From JAXGYX01 sp040772065 (GTDB lineage Bacteria > Bacillota > Clostridia > Saccharofermentanales > Fastidiosipilaceae), in assembly GCA_040772065.1 (NCBI GenBank), contig JAXGYX010000001.1, positions 1,302,001-1,366,000 of the forward strand: DNA of 64,000 bases. The letters are read 5' to 3'. Of this stretch, positions 35,723 through 44,385 are shown in pieces. The translations under genes were made by a program, and so were the position numbers. The notes beneath the pieces are model-generated. The model had not been told where the DNA came from. It searched no databases and was given only the letters and a program-made list of their open reading frames with translations. The first letter of the stretch is position 1. Every line of letters begins with the position of its first letter.

Positions 35723-38377
35723 CTATGACAATTTCGCCAGCTGTTCTTGAATTTGCACCAATGTGGCCTCTGCCTTCGCCAATTTATTCCGTTCATTTTG
35801 GACAACCGCCTCCGGCGCCTTGTTCACAAATCCCTGATTTGATAATTTTCCTTCCAGCCGTTTGATCTCCCCGGTCAATTTTAGCCGCTCTTTTTGCAGG
35901 CGTTCACGCTCCTGAGTCAAATCGACCAGACTTTCCATTGGGATGAATAGTGTGGCGGTGTTCATCACGACACGAATCGCGTTTTCGGGAATTGTCCGCT
36001 CATCCGCCGCGATCCGCACGCTCGAAACATTGGCCAGCCGCTCCAAATAGGGCGCGCTGTCCACCAACAATTCACCGACGGCGGGGTCTTCCGCCAGCAC
36101 AAGCACAGGGGCTTTGCGCTTGACCGGCACGCTCATTTCCAGCCGAATGGTACGAATTTTACGAGTCGCCTCCATGATCATGCTAATTTGTCTTTCGCTG
36201 AGCGGATCATTTCGTCTTTCATCCACAACCGGCCAGTCTTCCAGCATCAAATCCTCCTTTTTGTTGATCACCGGAAGATGACTGTACATTTCACTGGTGA
36301 CAAAAGGCATGAAAGGGTGCAACATCTTTAATGCGGCGGTCAAGACTTGCAGGGCGACCGCCTGAGCGGTCACGTCGCCACCTTGTTCTTGATCATAGAG
36401 ACGGGATTTGATCATCTCGATATACCAGTCGCAAAAATCATCCCAGATAAAATTGTAAATTTTACTCAAGGCGACGCCCAACTCATAGCGTTCCAGATTC
36501 TGTGTCACCTCATCCACCGTGCGATTCAACAACGACAAGATCCAACGATCCTCCAAGCGTAGCTTTGATTCGTCCAGCTTGGAAAAATCAGCGTCTGAAT
36601 CCAAATTCATCAAAACAAAGCGAAAGGCGTTCCAAATTTTATTAATAAATCCACGTCCGGCTTCGAGTTTTTCTTCCTGATAGCGCTGGTCGTTGCCCGG
36701 CGCGTTTCCGGTCACCAGAGCGTAGCGCAGGGCGTCCGCTCCGAAATGATTGATGATTTCAAGCGGATCAATACCGTTTCCTAAGGATTTGGACATCTTG
36801 CGTCCCTCGGCGTCGCGCACGATGCCATGGATATAGACATCCTTAAACGGCACTTCGCCGGTCTGTTCCAGCGCGGAGAAAATCATCCGCGCGACCCAGA
36901 AAAAGATGATGTCGTAACTTGTGACCAGGGTGTCGGTTGGATAAAAATAGTCCAGATCGGGCGTCTCGGCCGGCCAGCCCAATGTCGAAAACGGCCAAAG
37001 CGCCGAGCTAAACCAGGTGTCCAGTGTGTCTTCGTCACGTGTGAAGGTGCCACCTCCGCAATCAGCGCAGAACTCCGGAGCCGTACGCCCCACTTCAATT
37101 CTGCCACAGTCCGCGCAATAGTATGCCGGGATTTGATGTCCCCACCACAGCTGTCTGGAAATGCACCAGTCCCGGATATTTTCCATCCAGTTAAAGTAGG
37201 TCTTGCTGAATCGGGGGGGAACAAAACTGGTCTCCCCCGAACGAACAGCGTCGATGGCAGGTTGAGCCAGTGGCTTCATGCGGACAAACCACTGCGCGGA
37301 CACACGTGGGTCGACCGTTGTGTCACAGCGATAACATGTTCCAACGTTGTGGGTGTAAGGTTCTATTTTATCGATTAAATTTAGTTCTTCCAGTTTTTCG
37401 ACGGTTTTCTGCCTACATTCCAAGGCGGGCATGCCGTCATATTCGCCGGCGAACTCGTTCATGTGTCCGTCTTCGGTCATGACCGTGATGATCTCCAGGT
37501 CGTGGCGTTGCCCGACCTCAAAGTCGTTTGGATCATGTCCCGGTGTGATCTTAACCACTCCGGTACCGAAATCCATGTCGACATAGTCATCGGCGATGAT
37601 CGGAATTGGTTTGTCGAGCAGCGGCAAAATCACATTTTGGCCGATCAGATCCCGATAGCGTTCATCATCCGGATTGACCGCGACCGCGGTATCTCCAAAC
37701 ATGGTCTCCGGACGGGTCGTCGCGACGATGATAAATCCCTCGCCATTTTCGTATGGATAACGGATATGCCATAGATTGCTGTGTTGCTCTTCGTATTCAA
37801 CCTCAGCGTCCGAGATCGAGGTCAGACAGTGTGGGCACCAGTTGATGATCCGCTCGCCCTTATAAATCAGATCTTTGTTGTACAAACGAATGAAGACCTC
37901 CTCGACTGCGTCGGACAGTCCTTCATCCATTGTGAATCGCTCGCGACGCCAATCACAGGAACAGCCCAGCCTGCGCAGTTGAAGATTGATACGATCACCA
38001 TATTTCTCTTTCCATTCCCAGGCGCGCCGCAAAAACTCTGTTCTGCCGATGTCCTCTTTCTCCACCCCTTCGCCGCGTAGCATCTCCACGATCTTCGCCT
38101 CGGTCGCGATCGAGGCATGGTCGGTGCCCGGCACCCATAACGCGGCATAACCTTGCATCCGCCTCCAGCGCGTCAGGATATCCTGCAAACTGTTGTTCAG
38201 TGCGTGACCCATGTGTAACTGACCGGTTATATTCGGAGGCGGCATGACGATGGTGTAAGGTGTCTTTTCAGGATCGATTCGTGTGTGAAAAAACCCCGCC
38301 GTCTCCCATTGTCGATACAGTCGCTCCTCGACTTCATTTGGTTCAAAATTTTTAGTAATATGATCAATGTTGCTCAT
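35723..38377 (-). CDS. valS: Valyl-tRNA synthetase
   Basis: 884 residues from the ATG at 38377 (GGAGGAG upstream). The open frame extends 35 codons further but through leader sequence. The class I signatures are PPPNITGQLHMGH (HIGH-type) and RKMSKSLGN (KMSKS). The editing domain is present (TTRPETMFGDTAVAV), as are a WCISRQLWWGHQIPAYYC segment and the C-terminal coiled coil (LVDLTQERERLQKERLKLTG) typical of ValRS. It charges tRNA-Val. Expression is controlled by the T-box leader upstream. Confidence 0.97.
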   Translation of the reverse strand: MSNIDHITKNFEPNEVEERLYRQWETAGFFHTRIDPEKTPYTIVMPPPNITGQLHMGHALNNSLQDILTRWRRMQGYAALWVPGTDHASIATEAKIVEMLRGEGVEKEDIGRTEFLRRAWEWKEKYGDRINLQLRRLGCSCDWRRERFTMDEGLSDAVEEVFIRLYNKDLIYKGERIINWCPHCLTSISDAEVEYEEQHSNLWHIRYPYENGEGFIIVATTRPETMFGDTAVAVNPDDERYRDLIGQNVILPLLDKPIPIIADDYVDMDFGTGVVKITPGHDPNDFEVGQRHDLEIITVMTEDGHMNEFAGEYDGMPALECRQKTVEKLEELNLIDKIEPYTHNVGTCYRCDTTVDPRVSAQWFVRMKPLAQPAIDAVRSGETSFVPPRFSKTYFNWMENIRDWCISRQLWWGHQIPAYYCADCGRIEVGRTAPEFCADCGGGTFTRDEDTLDTWFSSALWPFSTLGWPAETPDLDYFYPTDTLVTSYDIIFFWVARMIFSALEQTGEVPFKDVYIHGIVRDAEGRKMSKSLGNGIDPLEIINHFGADALRYALVTGNAPGNDQRYQEEKLEAGRGFINKIWNAFRFVLMNLDSDADFSKLDESKLRLEDRWILSLLNRTVDEVTQNLERYELGVALSKIYNFIWDDFCDWYIEMIKSRLYDQEQGGDVTAQAVALQVLTAALKMLHPFMPFVTSEMYSHLPVINKKEDLMLEDWPVVDERRNDPLSERQISMIMEATRKIRTIRLEMSVPVKRKAPVLVLAEDPAVGELLVDSAPYLERLANVSSVRIAADERTIPENAIRVVMNTATLFIPMESLVDLTQERERLQKERLKLTGEIKRLEGKLSNQGFVNKAPEAVVQNERNKLAKAEATLVQIQEQLAKLS

Positions 38378-38504
38378 GCTCTCCTCCATACATTCTAAAA
38401 TATTCCCGTTCTTCCATTCAGTCTCGTTTATCGACATGCCGGCCACTCTTGCCCACATATTTTTGGCATCATCCATCACCAACTTTAGCGAACAATACTT
38501 TTTG

Positions 38505-38748
38505 ACACAAAAAAACCGCTTCCGCTATCAACCGGACGAAAGCAGCTTCCGTGGTACCACCAGTCTTCTGTCGAGGGCATTTTTACCCGACAGCTCTTAT
38601 CACCGGTCTACCGCCGGTGCGGGCTCACTCTCCCGGGCGACCTTCCACCGCTTCACGACGCGCTCTCCCAGCATTCAAGCAGCTCTCTGGATTCCGAACA
38701 CGGTGTACTCTTCCCGTTCAAAAAGCGAACATTTGGGGTTTTAGACAG
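38505..38748 (-). promoter_or_regulatory. T-box riboswitch (tRNA-Val sensing) in the valS leader
   Basis: On the minus strand the leader contains the conserved T-box sequence TGGTGGTACCACGG (rc of about 38549-38562). It is followed by a terminator stem (CTGCTTTCG / CGGAAGCGG) and a T7 run (38509-38515). Upstream are AG-rich stem I elements (GAAGAGTACACCG, CCAGAGAGCT). A GTC triplet in AAGGTCGCC (rc of 38639-38641) is a reasonable valine specifier, though I could not fold stem I fully to prove it. Uncharged tRNA-Val would stabilise the antiterminator and let valS be transcribed. Confidence 0.88.
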
Positions 38749-38963
38749 ATCGGTGCCGCAGGCAAACCGCTCCACAACACATATTATAGTATTTTACCTA
38801 TTTTCTTTCACCCATTCAAGAAATAATTGGCTATAATATGATAGATTTATTCTTATCGCCTCGTGACCGGACAAACCGGCTTGCCGAGACGGCGGAACCT
38901 CCGATAATCATGATGTCCAACGGATGCCAAATCAAGCAAATTCAATCAATTAAGGAGAAAAAC

Positions 38964-39248
38964 ATGATAACGATCATCGCTACATTTAAGTTGAAACACG
39001 GTAACATTGAAGCGTTCAAAGCGCTGACTAAACCATTGATCACCCAAACTCTGCTGGAACCCGGCAATATCTCGTATGAACTGTACGTCTCGCGCACAGA
39101 CAAAAGCGTTTTCACGCTGATTGAGGTTTGGGAAGATGACGCGGCCATCGACCTGCACAACAACACCGAGCACTTTTTGACTTATGTTCCGCAGCTCGTG
39201 AATCTTTGCGCGGAAGCGCCTTCCATAACACAATACGAAAAAGTTTAA
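38964..39248 (+). CDS. Antibiotic biosynthesis monooxygenase (ABM) domain protein
   Basis: A 94-residue ferredoxin-like protein. MITIIATFKLKHGNIEAFKA, then EPGNISYELYVSRTDKSVFT and LIEVWEDDAAIDLHNNTEHF are typical of YgiN/quinol monooxygenase-like ABM proteins. These work as dimers and oxidise quinols or related aromatics, or act in stress responses. AAGGAG precedes the ATG at 38964. It is divergent from valS and stands alone. Confidence 0.88.
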   Translation: MITIIATFKLKHGNIEAFKALTKPLITQTLLEPGNISYELYVSRTDKSVFTLIEVWEDDAAIDLHNNTEHFLTYVPQLVNLCAEAPSITQYEKV

Positions 39249-39303
39249 TTATGGAATCCCGGAGTTCCTGCTATCCCGACTAGGGCCCTGTCATTCTTTC
39301 AAT

Positions 39304-39345
39304 GGTCCGAACATGGTGTTCCTCACTGTGTCCGGACCGTTTAAG
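39304..39345 (+). terminator. Possible terminator after the ABM gene
   Basis: GGTCCG / CGGACC closes a long hairpin with an internal ACA..GTG / CAC.GTGT helix. The following T tract is weak (GTTTAAGTTTTC). Confidence 0.4.
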
Positions 39346-39358
39346 TTTTCAGCTCCAA

Positions 39359-40084
39359 TTACAGTTTGGCGGCGGCATCTTTGTCAACCATCACCATAAT
39401 GTCCGGATGGCACTGTAATATCGATGCCGGATAGTGGGGTGTGACCTCACCTTTGACCAATTTCTCCACAGCCTCCGCCTTGCCGTTTCCGGTCGCGAGC
39501 AGTAAAATCCGTCGGGCGCGCATGATTGTGCCAATGCCCATCGTCAAAGCCCGGGTCGGCACCTCCTCTGTCGACGAGAAAAAACGCGCATTGGCCGCGA
39601 TCGTGTTTTCAGACAGGTTCTCGCAATGAGTTTTCCACGGGAAATGATCATGCGGCTCGTTGAAGGCGATATGGGCGTTTTGACCCAGACCCAACAGCTG
39701 CAGATCGATCCCACCCAAATCATCTATCATTTCTTCATAGAAGACACACTCCGCGTCGCAATCCTCGCTCATTCCATCGAGAACATGTGTCCGTTCACAG
39801 TCGATGTCGATGTGATCCAATAAGTATTTGTGCATGAAATGATAATAACTTTGCTGATGGTCGTGGCCAAGACCTACATATTCATCCAAGTTAAATGACG
39901 TGCAATCTTTAAATGTAACCAGCTTCTCGCGATTCATATCAATCAGGGCGCGGTACAGCTCAATCGGCGTGCTACCGGTCGCAAGCCCTAAAACCGAATT
40001 CGGTTTTGCCAACACCTGAGCGGCGAACACCATCGCGCCTGCTTTACCGACTTGTTCGGGGGTTTCATAAATATTTACAATCAT
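39359..40084 (-). CDS. nagB: Glucosamine-6-phosphate deaminase
   Basis: About 241 residues from the ATG at 40084, eight bases after GGAGG. An ATG two codons earlier lies too close to that site, and the frame remains open further up. Family motifs: LGLATGSTPIELYRAL (phosphate loop), SFNLDEYVGL (catalytic Asp), LGLGQNAHIAFNEP (catalytic His and Glu region; the usual Gly before His is Ala). It converts glucosamine 6-phosphate to fructose 6-phosphate and ammonia, linking amino-sugar use with glycolysis. It is a single gene between the ABM gene and mutS2. Confidence 0.93.
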   Translation of the reverse strand: MIVNIYETPEQVGKAGAMVFAAQVLAKPNSVLGLATGSTPIELYRALIDMNREKLVTFKDCTSFNLDEYVGLGHDHQQSYYHFMHKYLLDHIDIDCERTHVLDGMSEDCDAECVFYEEMIDDLGGIDLQLLGLGQNAHIAFNEPHDHFPWKTHCENLSENTIAANARFFSSTEEVPTRALTMGIGTIMRARRILLLATGNGKAEAVEKLVKGEVTPHYPASILQCHPDIMVMVDKDAAAKL

Positions 40085-40222
40085 CTCCATACTCCTCCAT
40101 ATAGGTAATGTGAAACGATATTCGTTTGAACAACTCATTTATGATATCATCGATTGAACTTTGTAAAAAGAATCACGCAATATACTTTTTGCACAAATTC
40201 TCACGCTCAAAGGTTCCAATTA

Positions 40223-42619
40223 TTATTTTAACTCAGCGATTGTGACACCTGAATCTCCCTCGCCATAAGCGCCTTCTCTAAATGAGACAATTCTTTTGTC
40301 TGATTTCAGGTTGCGACGCACCATTTCCCGCAGCACGCCGGTCCCCTTGCCATGCACGACACGCAAGGATTTCGCTCCCGCCAAAACCGCATCATCCAGA
40401 AAGTGATCCAACCGATCGGCAGCTTCAGCGCCGGTCAGCCCGATCAGTTTGATTTCCGGCACAAAAGTTTGGGCTTTGCCGGCGAACGTGCCCGCCGAAG
40501 CGGCGAACGACCGCCTTCTCTTTCGCACGCTTTGTCCATCGGAGGAGTCATCCGTCCGCTCTCTTTGATCGGTCGGAGACAGTGCGTCCGCGTCCACCCA
40601 GGTCGTGATCGAACCCGAACGGAACAGGTATCGTCCACCGCTGTCCGGCCCTTGTTCAATTCTTCCCGTCACCCTCAACGTCTGATTGAAATAACTCTCG
40701 CCGACCCGGATCTCCTCAACCTTTGGCAGATGGTTGGAAACCGACAGGGTCTGTCGCCCGATTTCGTTTTCCACTTTGGTCAGCTCCCCTTTCAGGCGAT
40801 GGCGCAACGTCTCCGCCTGATCGGCGGGTGCCCGTTGCCCGGCCAGACGCAAAGTCTTCAACAATTCTTCGGTCTCCGAAAGTTGTTCACGCAATTTTTC
40901 CCGCGCATCTTCCCGAACTTGAGAAACCGCCGACTCTTCTCGCTCTTTAAGCCGGTTCAGACGGTTCTCCAATCGCGTGCGTTCCGTTTCCACGGCCGAT
41001 TTTTCCCGTTCCGCCTCACGTCTCAAATCAGCGGCGACCGAGCGGTCCCGCTCAATATTGGATATGGCCTGTTCAAATTGAATGGACTCGGCGCTGAGCT
41101 GATCCTTGGCCGTGCTGATAATCCGTTTATTCAAACCTAGTTTTCTCGCGATGACAAAGGCGTTGGACACGCCCGGCACACCGATCAACAGTCGATAGGT
41201 CGGCATCAATGTATCGACGTCAAACTCGCAGCAGGCGTTCTCCACGCCGGGAGTTTGGAGTGCGAAAATTTTCAATTCTTTATAATGTGTGCTCGCCATT
41301 GTCGTGGCTCCTCGTTGCTGTAAAAAAGTCAAAATCGCGATCGCGAGCGCTGCGCCTTCGGAAGGATCGGTGCCGGAGCCAAGCTCATCGGTCAACACCA
41401 AAATACCTTCATCCGCCGCATTGGTGATCGATACGATATTTTTCATATGAGAGGAGAAGGTGGACAAGCTTTGCTCAATGCTTTGCTCGTCACCGATGTC
41501 CGCCATGACATTGGTGAACACAGACATCATGGATCCCTCGGCCGCCGGAATATGCAGCCCGGCCATCGCCATGAGTGTCAAAAGACCACAGGTCTTGAGC
41601 GACACGGTTTTGCCACCGGTGTTTGGTCCGGTGACGATCAATGTGCGATACTCTTTACCGAGACGCAGATCAATCGGCACAACCTCGCCCGCCGGAATCA
41701 AAGGATGTCTTGCCTGAACCAAATCAATCTCACCGTAGTCGTTCATAACCGGACAGACCGCTTTCATCCGACGAGCCAACTGAGCGCGCGCCAGAATATA
41801 GTCGATTTCATCGGTCAGCTCATTGTTTTCGAGCAGCAGCTCCCGTTCGCCGGCGACCATAGTCGATAATTCCAACAAGATCCGTTCTATCTCCTGTCGC
41901 TCAGCGGCCTCTTGCTCCCTTATATGGTTGTTCGCGTTGACGACCCCAATCGGCTCGATAAATAGTGTCGCTCCACTTGCCGACGCGTCATGGACGATAC
42001 CCTGTATCTCTCCCTTGTGGCCGGATTTGACAGGCAACACGTAGCGACCATCCCTCATGGTGATCAAGCTTTCCTGCAGGGCACCGGCCTTCGCTCGCAA
42101 AGTATCATCAAGTATCTTGCGAATGTTGCGCTGTGTTCGCTTGATGTCCTCACGTATCGACGCAAGTTTGGGACTTGCTTGATCCGCGATCTCGTTTTCA
42201 CCCAGCACACAGCGTGAAATCTCTTTTTCCACCTCGGGCGCCGCCGTCAATTGACGAATCAAGGCATAAAGCCGATTGCCCTGATATAGATCGTCCGTCG
42301 GCAGCTGAGCGATTAGACGTTCGACAGCTTTTAAAAAGGATGCCACCTTCAACAGATTCGCGGGATTCAAAGAGGCTCCGGTCGCGGCACGCCTTGTCAA
42401 GGGGCGCACATCATGCAGTCCTCTCATCGGCAACAAGCCTTTGTCGCTGATGACCGTCACAGCGTCGGTCGTCTCCATCTGTCGGGCGCGCACCGCCGCG
42501 ATATCCGAGGTGGGCGCAATTCGCTCACAGCGACGCGACCCACCCGCTGAAAAAGATAGCCCGGCGAGCTGCCGGACTATCTTGTCAAATTCAAGGGTTT
42601 TCATAGACTTTTCGTGCAT
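40223..42619 (-). CDS. mutS2: MutS2 family endonuclease/ATPase
   Basis: 798 residues. The start MHEKSMKTLEFDKIVRQLAG mirrors the spacing of other MutS2 proteins (for example 'MQQKVLSALEF'), so the ATG at 42619 is kept although a second ATG overlaps the pgsA stop as ATGA. The Walker A motif is TGPNTGGKT (about residue 330), the Walker B region is LVLTDELGSGTDP, and a long coiled coil follows. The C-terminus is a Smr nuclease domain (LDHFLDDAVLAGAKSLRVVH, then GKGTGVLREMV). MutS2 suppresses recombination and rescues collided ribosomes in firmicutes. It is the last gene of a minus-strand run with pgsA and pfkA. Confidence 0.95.
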   Translation of the reverse strand: MHEKSMKTLEFDKIVRQLAGLSFSAGGSRRCERIAPTSDIAAVRARQMETTDAVTVISDKGLLPMRGLHDVRPLTRRAATGASLNPANLLKVASFLKAVERLIAQLPTDDLYQGNRLYALIRQLTAAPEVEKEISRCVLGENEIADQASPKLASIREDIKRTQRNIRKILDDTLRAKAGALQESLITMRDGRYVLPVKSGHKGEIQGIVHDASASGATLFIEPIGVVNANNHIREQEAAERQEIERILLELSTMVAGERELLLENNELTDEIDYILARAQLARRMKAVCPVMNDYGEIDLVQARHPLIPAGEVVPIDLRLGKEYRTLIVTGPNTGGKTVSLKTCGLLTLMAMAGLHIPAAEGSMMSVFTNVMADIGDEQSIEQSLSTFSSHMKNIVSITNAADEGILVLTDELGSGTDPSEGAALAIAILTFLQQRGATTMASTHYKELKIFALQTPGVENACCEFDVDTLMPTYRLLIGVPGVSNAFVIARKLGLNKRIISTAKDQLSAESIQFEQAISNIERDRSVAADLRREAEREKSAVETERTRLENRLNRLKEREESAVSQVREDAREKLREQLSETEELLKTLRLAGQRAPADQAETLRHRLKGELTKVENEIGRQTLSVSNHLPKVEEIRVGESYFNQTLRVTGRIEQGPDSGGRYLFRSGSITTWVDADALSPTDQRERTDDSSDGQSVRKRRRSFAASAGTFAGKAQTFVPEIKLIGLTGAEAADRLDHFLDDAVLAGAKSLRVVHGKGTGVLREMVRRNLKSDKRIVSFREGAYGEGDSGVTIAELK

Positions 42620-43320
42620 TCCTGTTCCTGCATATCCTTCCCCCGGTCCACTTCCTTTTGCCGGTTTTTGCTTTCATGATTGGTCAGTCGATCCTGCTCT
42701 GTCGACACCGGATTGTGTTCGGAATAATAGTCCCGCGTGTACATGAAGGTGCTGAAAAAAGTCAGTAGCACAGGCACGACAAATAGATAATCAGCGAGCC
42801 AATACTGTTCGGCGTTCAGCAAAAACAACACCGCAAAACAGGCGGTCAGCAAGACGGTGGCGGTTTTTCCATACCAGGCGGACTTGACAACGGTTCCTTT
42901 CTTCCACAGCAACGCGCCACCCAACACCAAAAAGGCCTGATTTAAAAACAACATGATCGGCACCCAGAGTGGCAGCCGCCCCGACAGCCACAAGGTGACA
43001 GCGGTGGCGAATTGAAACACCTTGTCCACCAGCGGATCGAGCACCTTTCCCACATCAGTGATCTGGTTAAACCGTCTGGCGATGAATCCATCCAGCATAT
43101 CAGTGACCCAGATCGCCAAAAACAGTATGAAGGCCACCATATTGCTGTCACCATTCAAAATGTACCGACACATAATTGGAATCGCTATCAGCCGGATGGC
43201 GGTCAACAGATTAGGCACAGTCAACCATTGTTGTCTTAGTTTCTTTTTGTCCACGTGGTTTGTCGCAACCTTTTCTAACAGAACCGGAACATCAAAGCGC
43301 GATGTTGTAGGCTGTGTCAA
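42601..43320 (-). CDS. CDP-alcohol phosphatidyltransferase (phosphatidylglycerophosphate synthase-like)
   Basis: 239 residues with the complete CDP-alcohol transferase motif D..DG..AR........G...D...D (TDMLDGFIARRFNQITDVGK, then VLDPLVDK) and about five membrane helices. The gene probably makes phosphatidylglycerophosphate (PgsA) or a related phospholipid headgroup; the product cannot be fixed. The extended start is a TTG at 43320 that overlaps the end of pfkA by 29 bases, with GAGAGG rather close; the true start might lie a few codons later. The charged C-terminal tail (NHESKNRQKEVDRGKD) is unusual. Its stop overlaps the mutS2 start region. Confidence 0.85.
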   Translation of the reverse strand: MTQPTTSRFDVPVLLEKVATNHVDKKKLRQQWLTVPNLLTAIRLIAIPIMCRYILNGDSNMVAFILFLAIWVTDMLDGFIARRFNQITDVGKVLDPLVDKVFQFATAVTLWLSGRLPLWVPIMLFLNQAFLVLGGALLWKKGTVVKSAWYGKTATVLLTACFAVLFLLNAEQYWLADYLFVVPVLLTFFSTFMYTRDYYSEHNPVSTEQDRLTNHESKNRQKEVDRGKDMQEQECTKSL

Positions 43321-44305
43321 TTTCCTCTCGTGATATGGTCTTCGTCATCTGCAATGCTTCTTCTATCTCGATGGTGGTGACTCGGCCTTGCTGATAGGCC
43401 ACCACACGTCCGTACTCACCCGCGATCAGGCTCTTGACTGCGAGCGCGCCCATCTGGCTCGCCATCATGCGGTCTTGTATGGACGGACTGCCACCGCGCT
43501 GCAAGTGGCCGAGAATGGTCACCCGAGACTCAATGCCGGTCTGCGCCTCAATGCGATTGCTGATCTCGACCGTGTCGCCGGCGCCTTCCGCCACGACCAC
43601 AATATAGTGATGTTTGTCCATATTCCGGCACTCCAGCAAGCGACGCACAACATGCTTGTCAAAGTCCATTTCCACTTCGGGAACCAATATAACCTCGGCG
43701 CCGCAGGACATGCCGACATTCAGCGCGATATAGCCCGCGCGTCTGCCCATCACCTCGATACAGCTACAGCGCTCGTGCGAGGACGCCGTGTCACGCAGCT
43801 TGTCGATCGCCGTCATGGCCGTGTTCATCGCGGTGTCGTAGCCGATCGTGTACTCCGAGCAGCCAATGTCATTGTCAATCGTGCCGGGTATCCCAATGAC
43901 AGGCAGACCCATTCTGGCCAGATCCAGGGCGCCGCGCAGCGAACCGTCACCGCCGATCACAACCAGCGCGTCAATGGCGAACACCCTACACATGTCAAAC
44001 GCTTTTTGCACCCCTTCCGGCGTGCTGAACGTATGACTGCGCGCGGTCATCAGAAAGGTTCCTCCGCGTTGCAATCGCTCCGACACCGAACGACCGTCCA
44101 GTTCGACGATGTCTCCGCGCCACAAGCCATGATAACCCCGGCGGCAGCCCAGCATTCTGTATCCCGCATGCAAACCCGCGCGTACCACGGCGCGAATGGC
44201 CGCGTTCATGCCCGGGGCGTCACCGCCACTGGTGAGCACGCATACGGTCTGCACGCCTCCTTCTTCTGACCAAGGTGCCAGTCCATGCTTAATTACGTCT
44301 GTCAT
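43292..44305 (-). CDS. pfkA: ATP-dependent 6-phosphofructokinase
   Basis: 337 residues. The nucleotide loop TSGGDAPGMNAAIRA, the metal and phosphate site IGGDGSLRGA, and the catalytic PGTIDNDI are visible. GGDGS (Gly, not Asp) and PGTIDND (Gly, not Lys) mark an ATP- rather than pyrophosphate-dependent enzyme. The sugar-binding segment is EVMGRRAGYIAL. It carries a short N-terminal extension (MTDVIKHGLAPWSEEGG) compared with classical 320-residue PfkA. GGGGGT precedes the ATG. It is downstream of dnaE, as in many firmicutes, and overlaps the next gene. Confidence 0.96.
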   Translation of the reverse strand: MTDVIKHGLAPWSEEGGVQTVCVLTSGGDAPGMNAAIRAVVRAGLHAGYRMLGCRRGYHGLWRGDIVELDGRSVSERLQRGGTFLMTARSHTFSTPEGVQKAFDMCRVFAIDALVVIGGDGSLRGALDLARMGLPVIGIPGTIDNDIGCSEYTIGYDTAMNTAMTAIDKLRDTASSHERCSCIEVMGRRAGYIALNVGMSCGAEVILVPEVEMDFDKHVVRRLLECRNMDKHHYIVVVAEGAGDTVEISNRIEAQTGIESRVTILGHLQRGGSPSIQDRMMASQMGALAVKSLIAGEYGRVVAYQQGRVTTIEIEEALQMTKTISREEIDTAYNIAL

Positions 44306-44385
44306 CTTTTTACCCCCAGATATTATGAAGTATAGCCAAATTGTGTCAAGCCGCGCATTCCATCTAATTCAACAGATATAATGCA

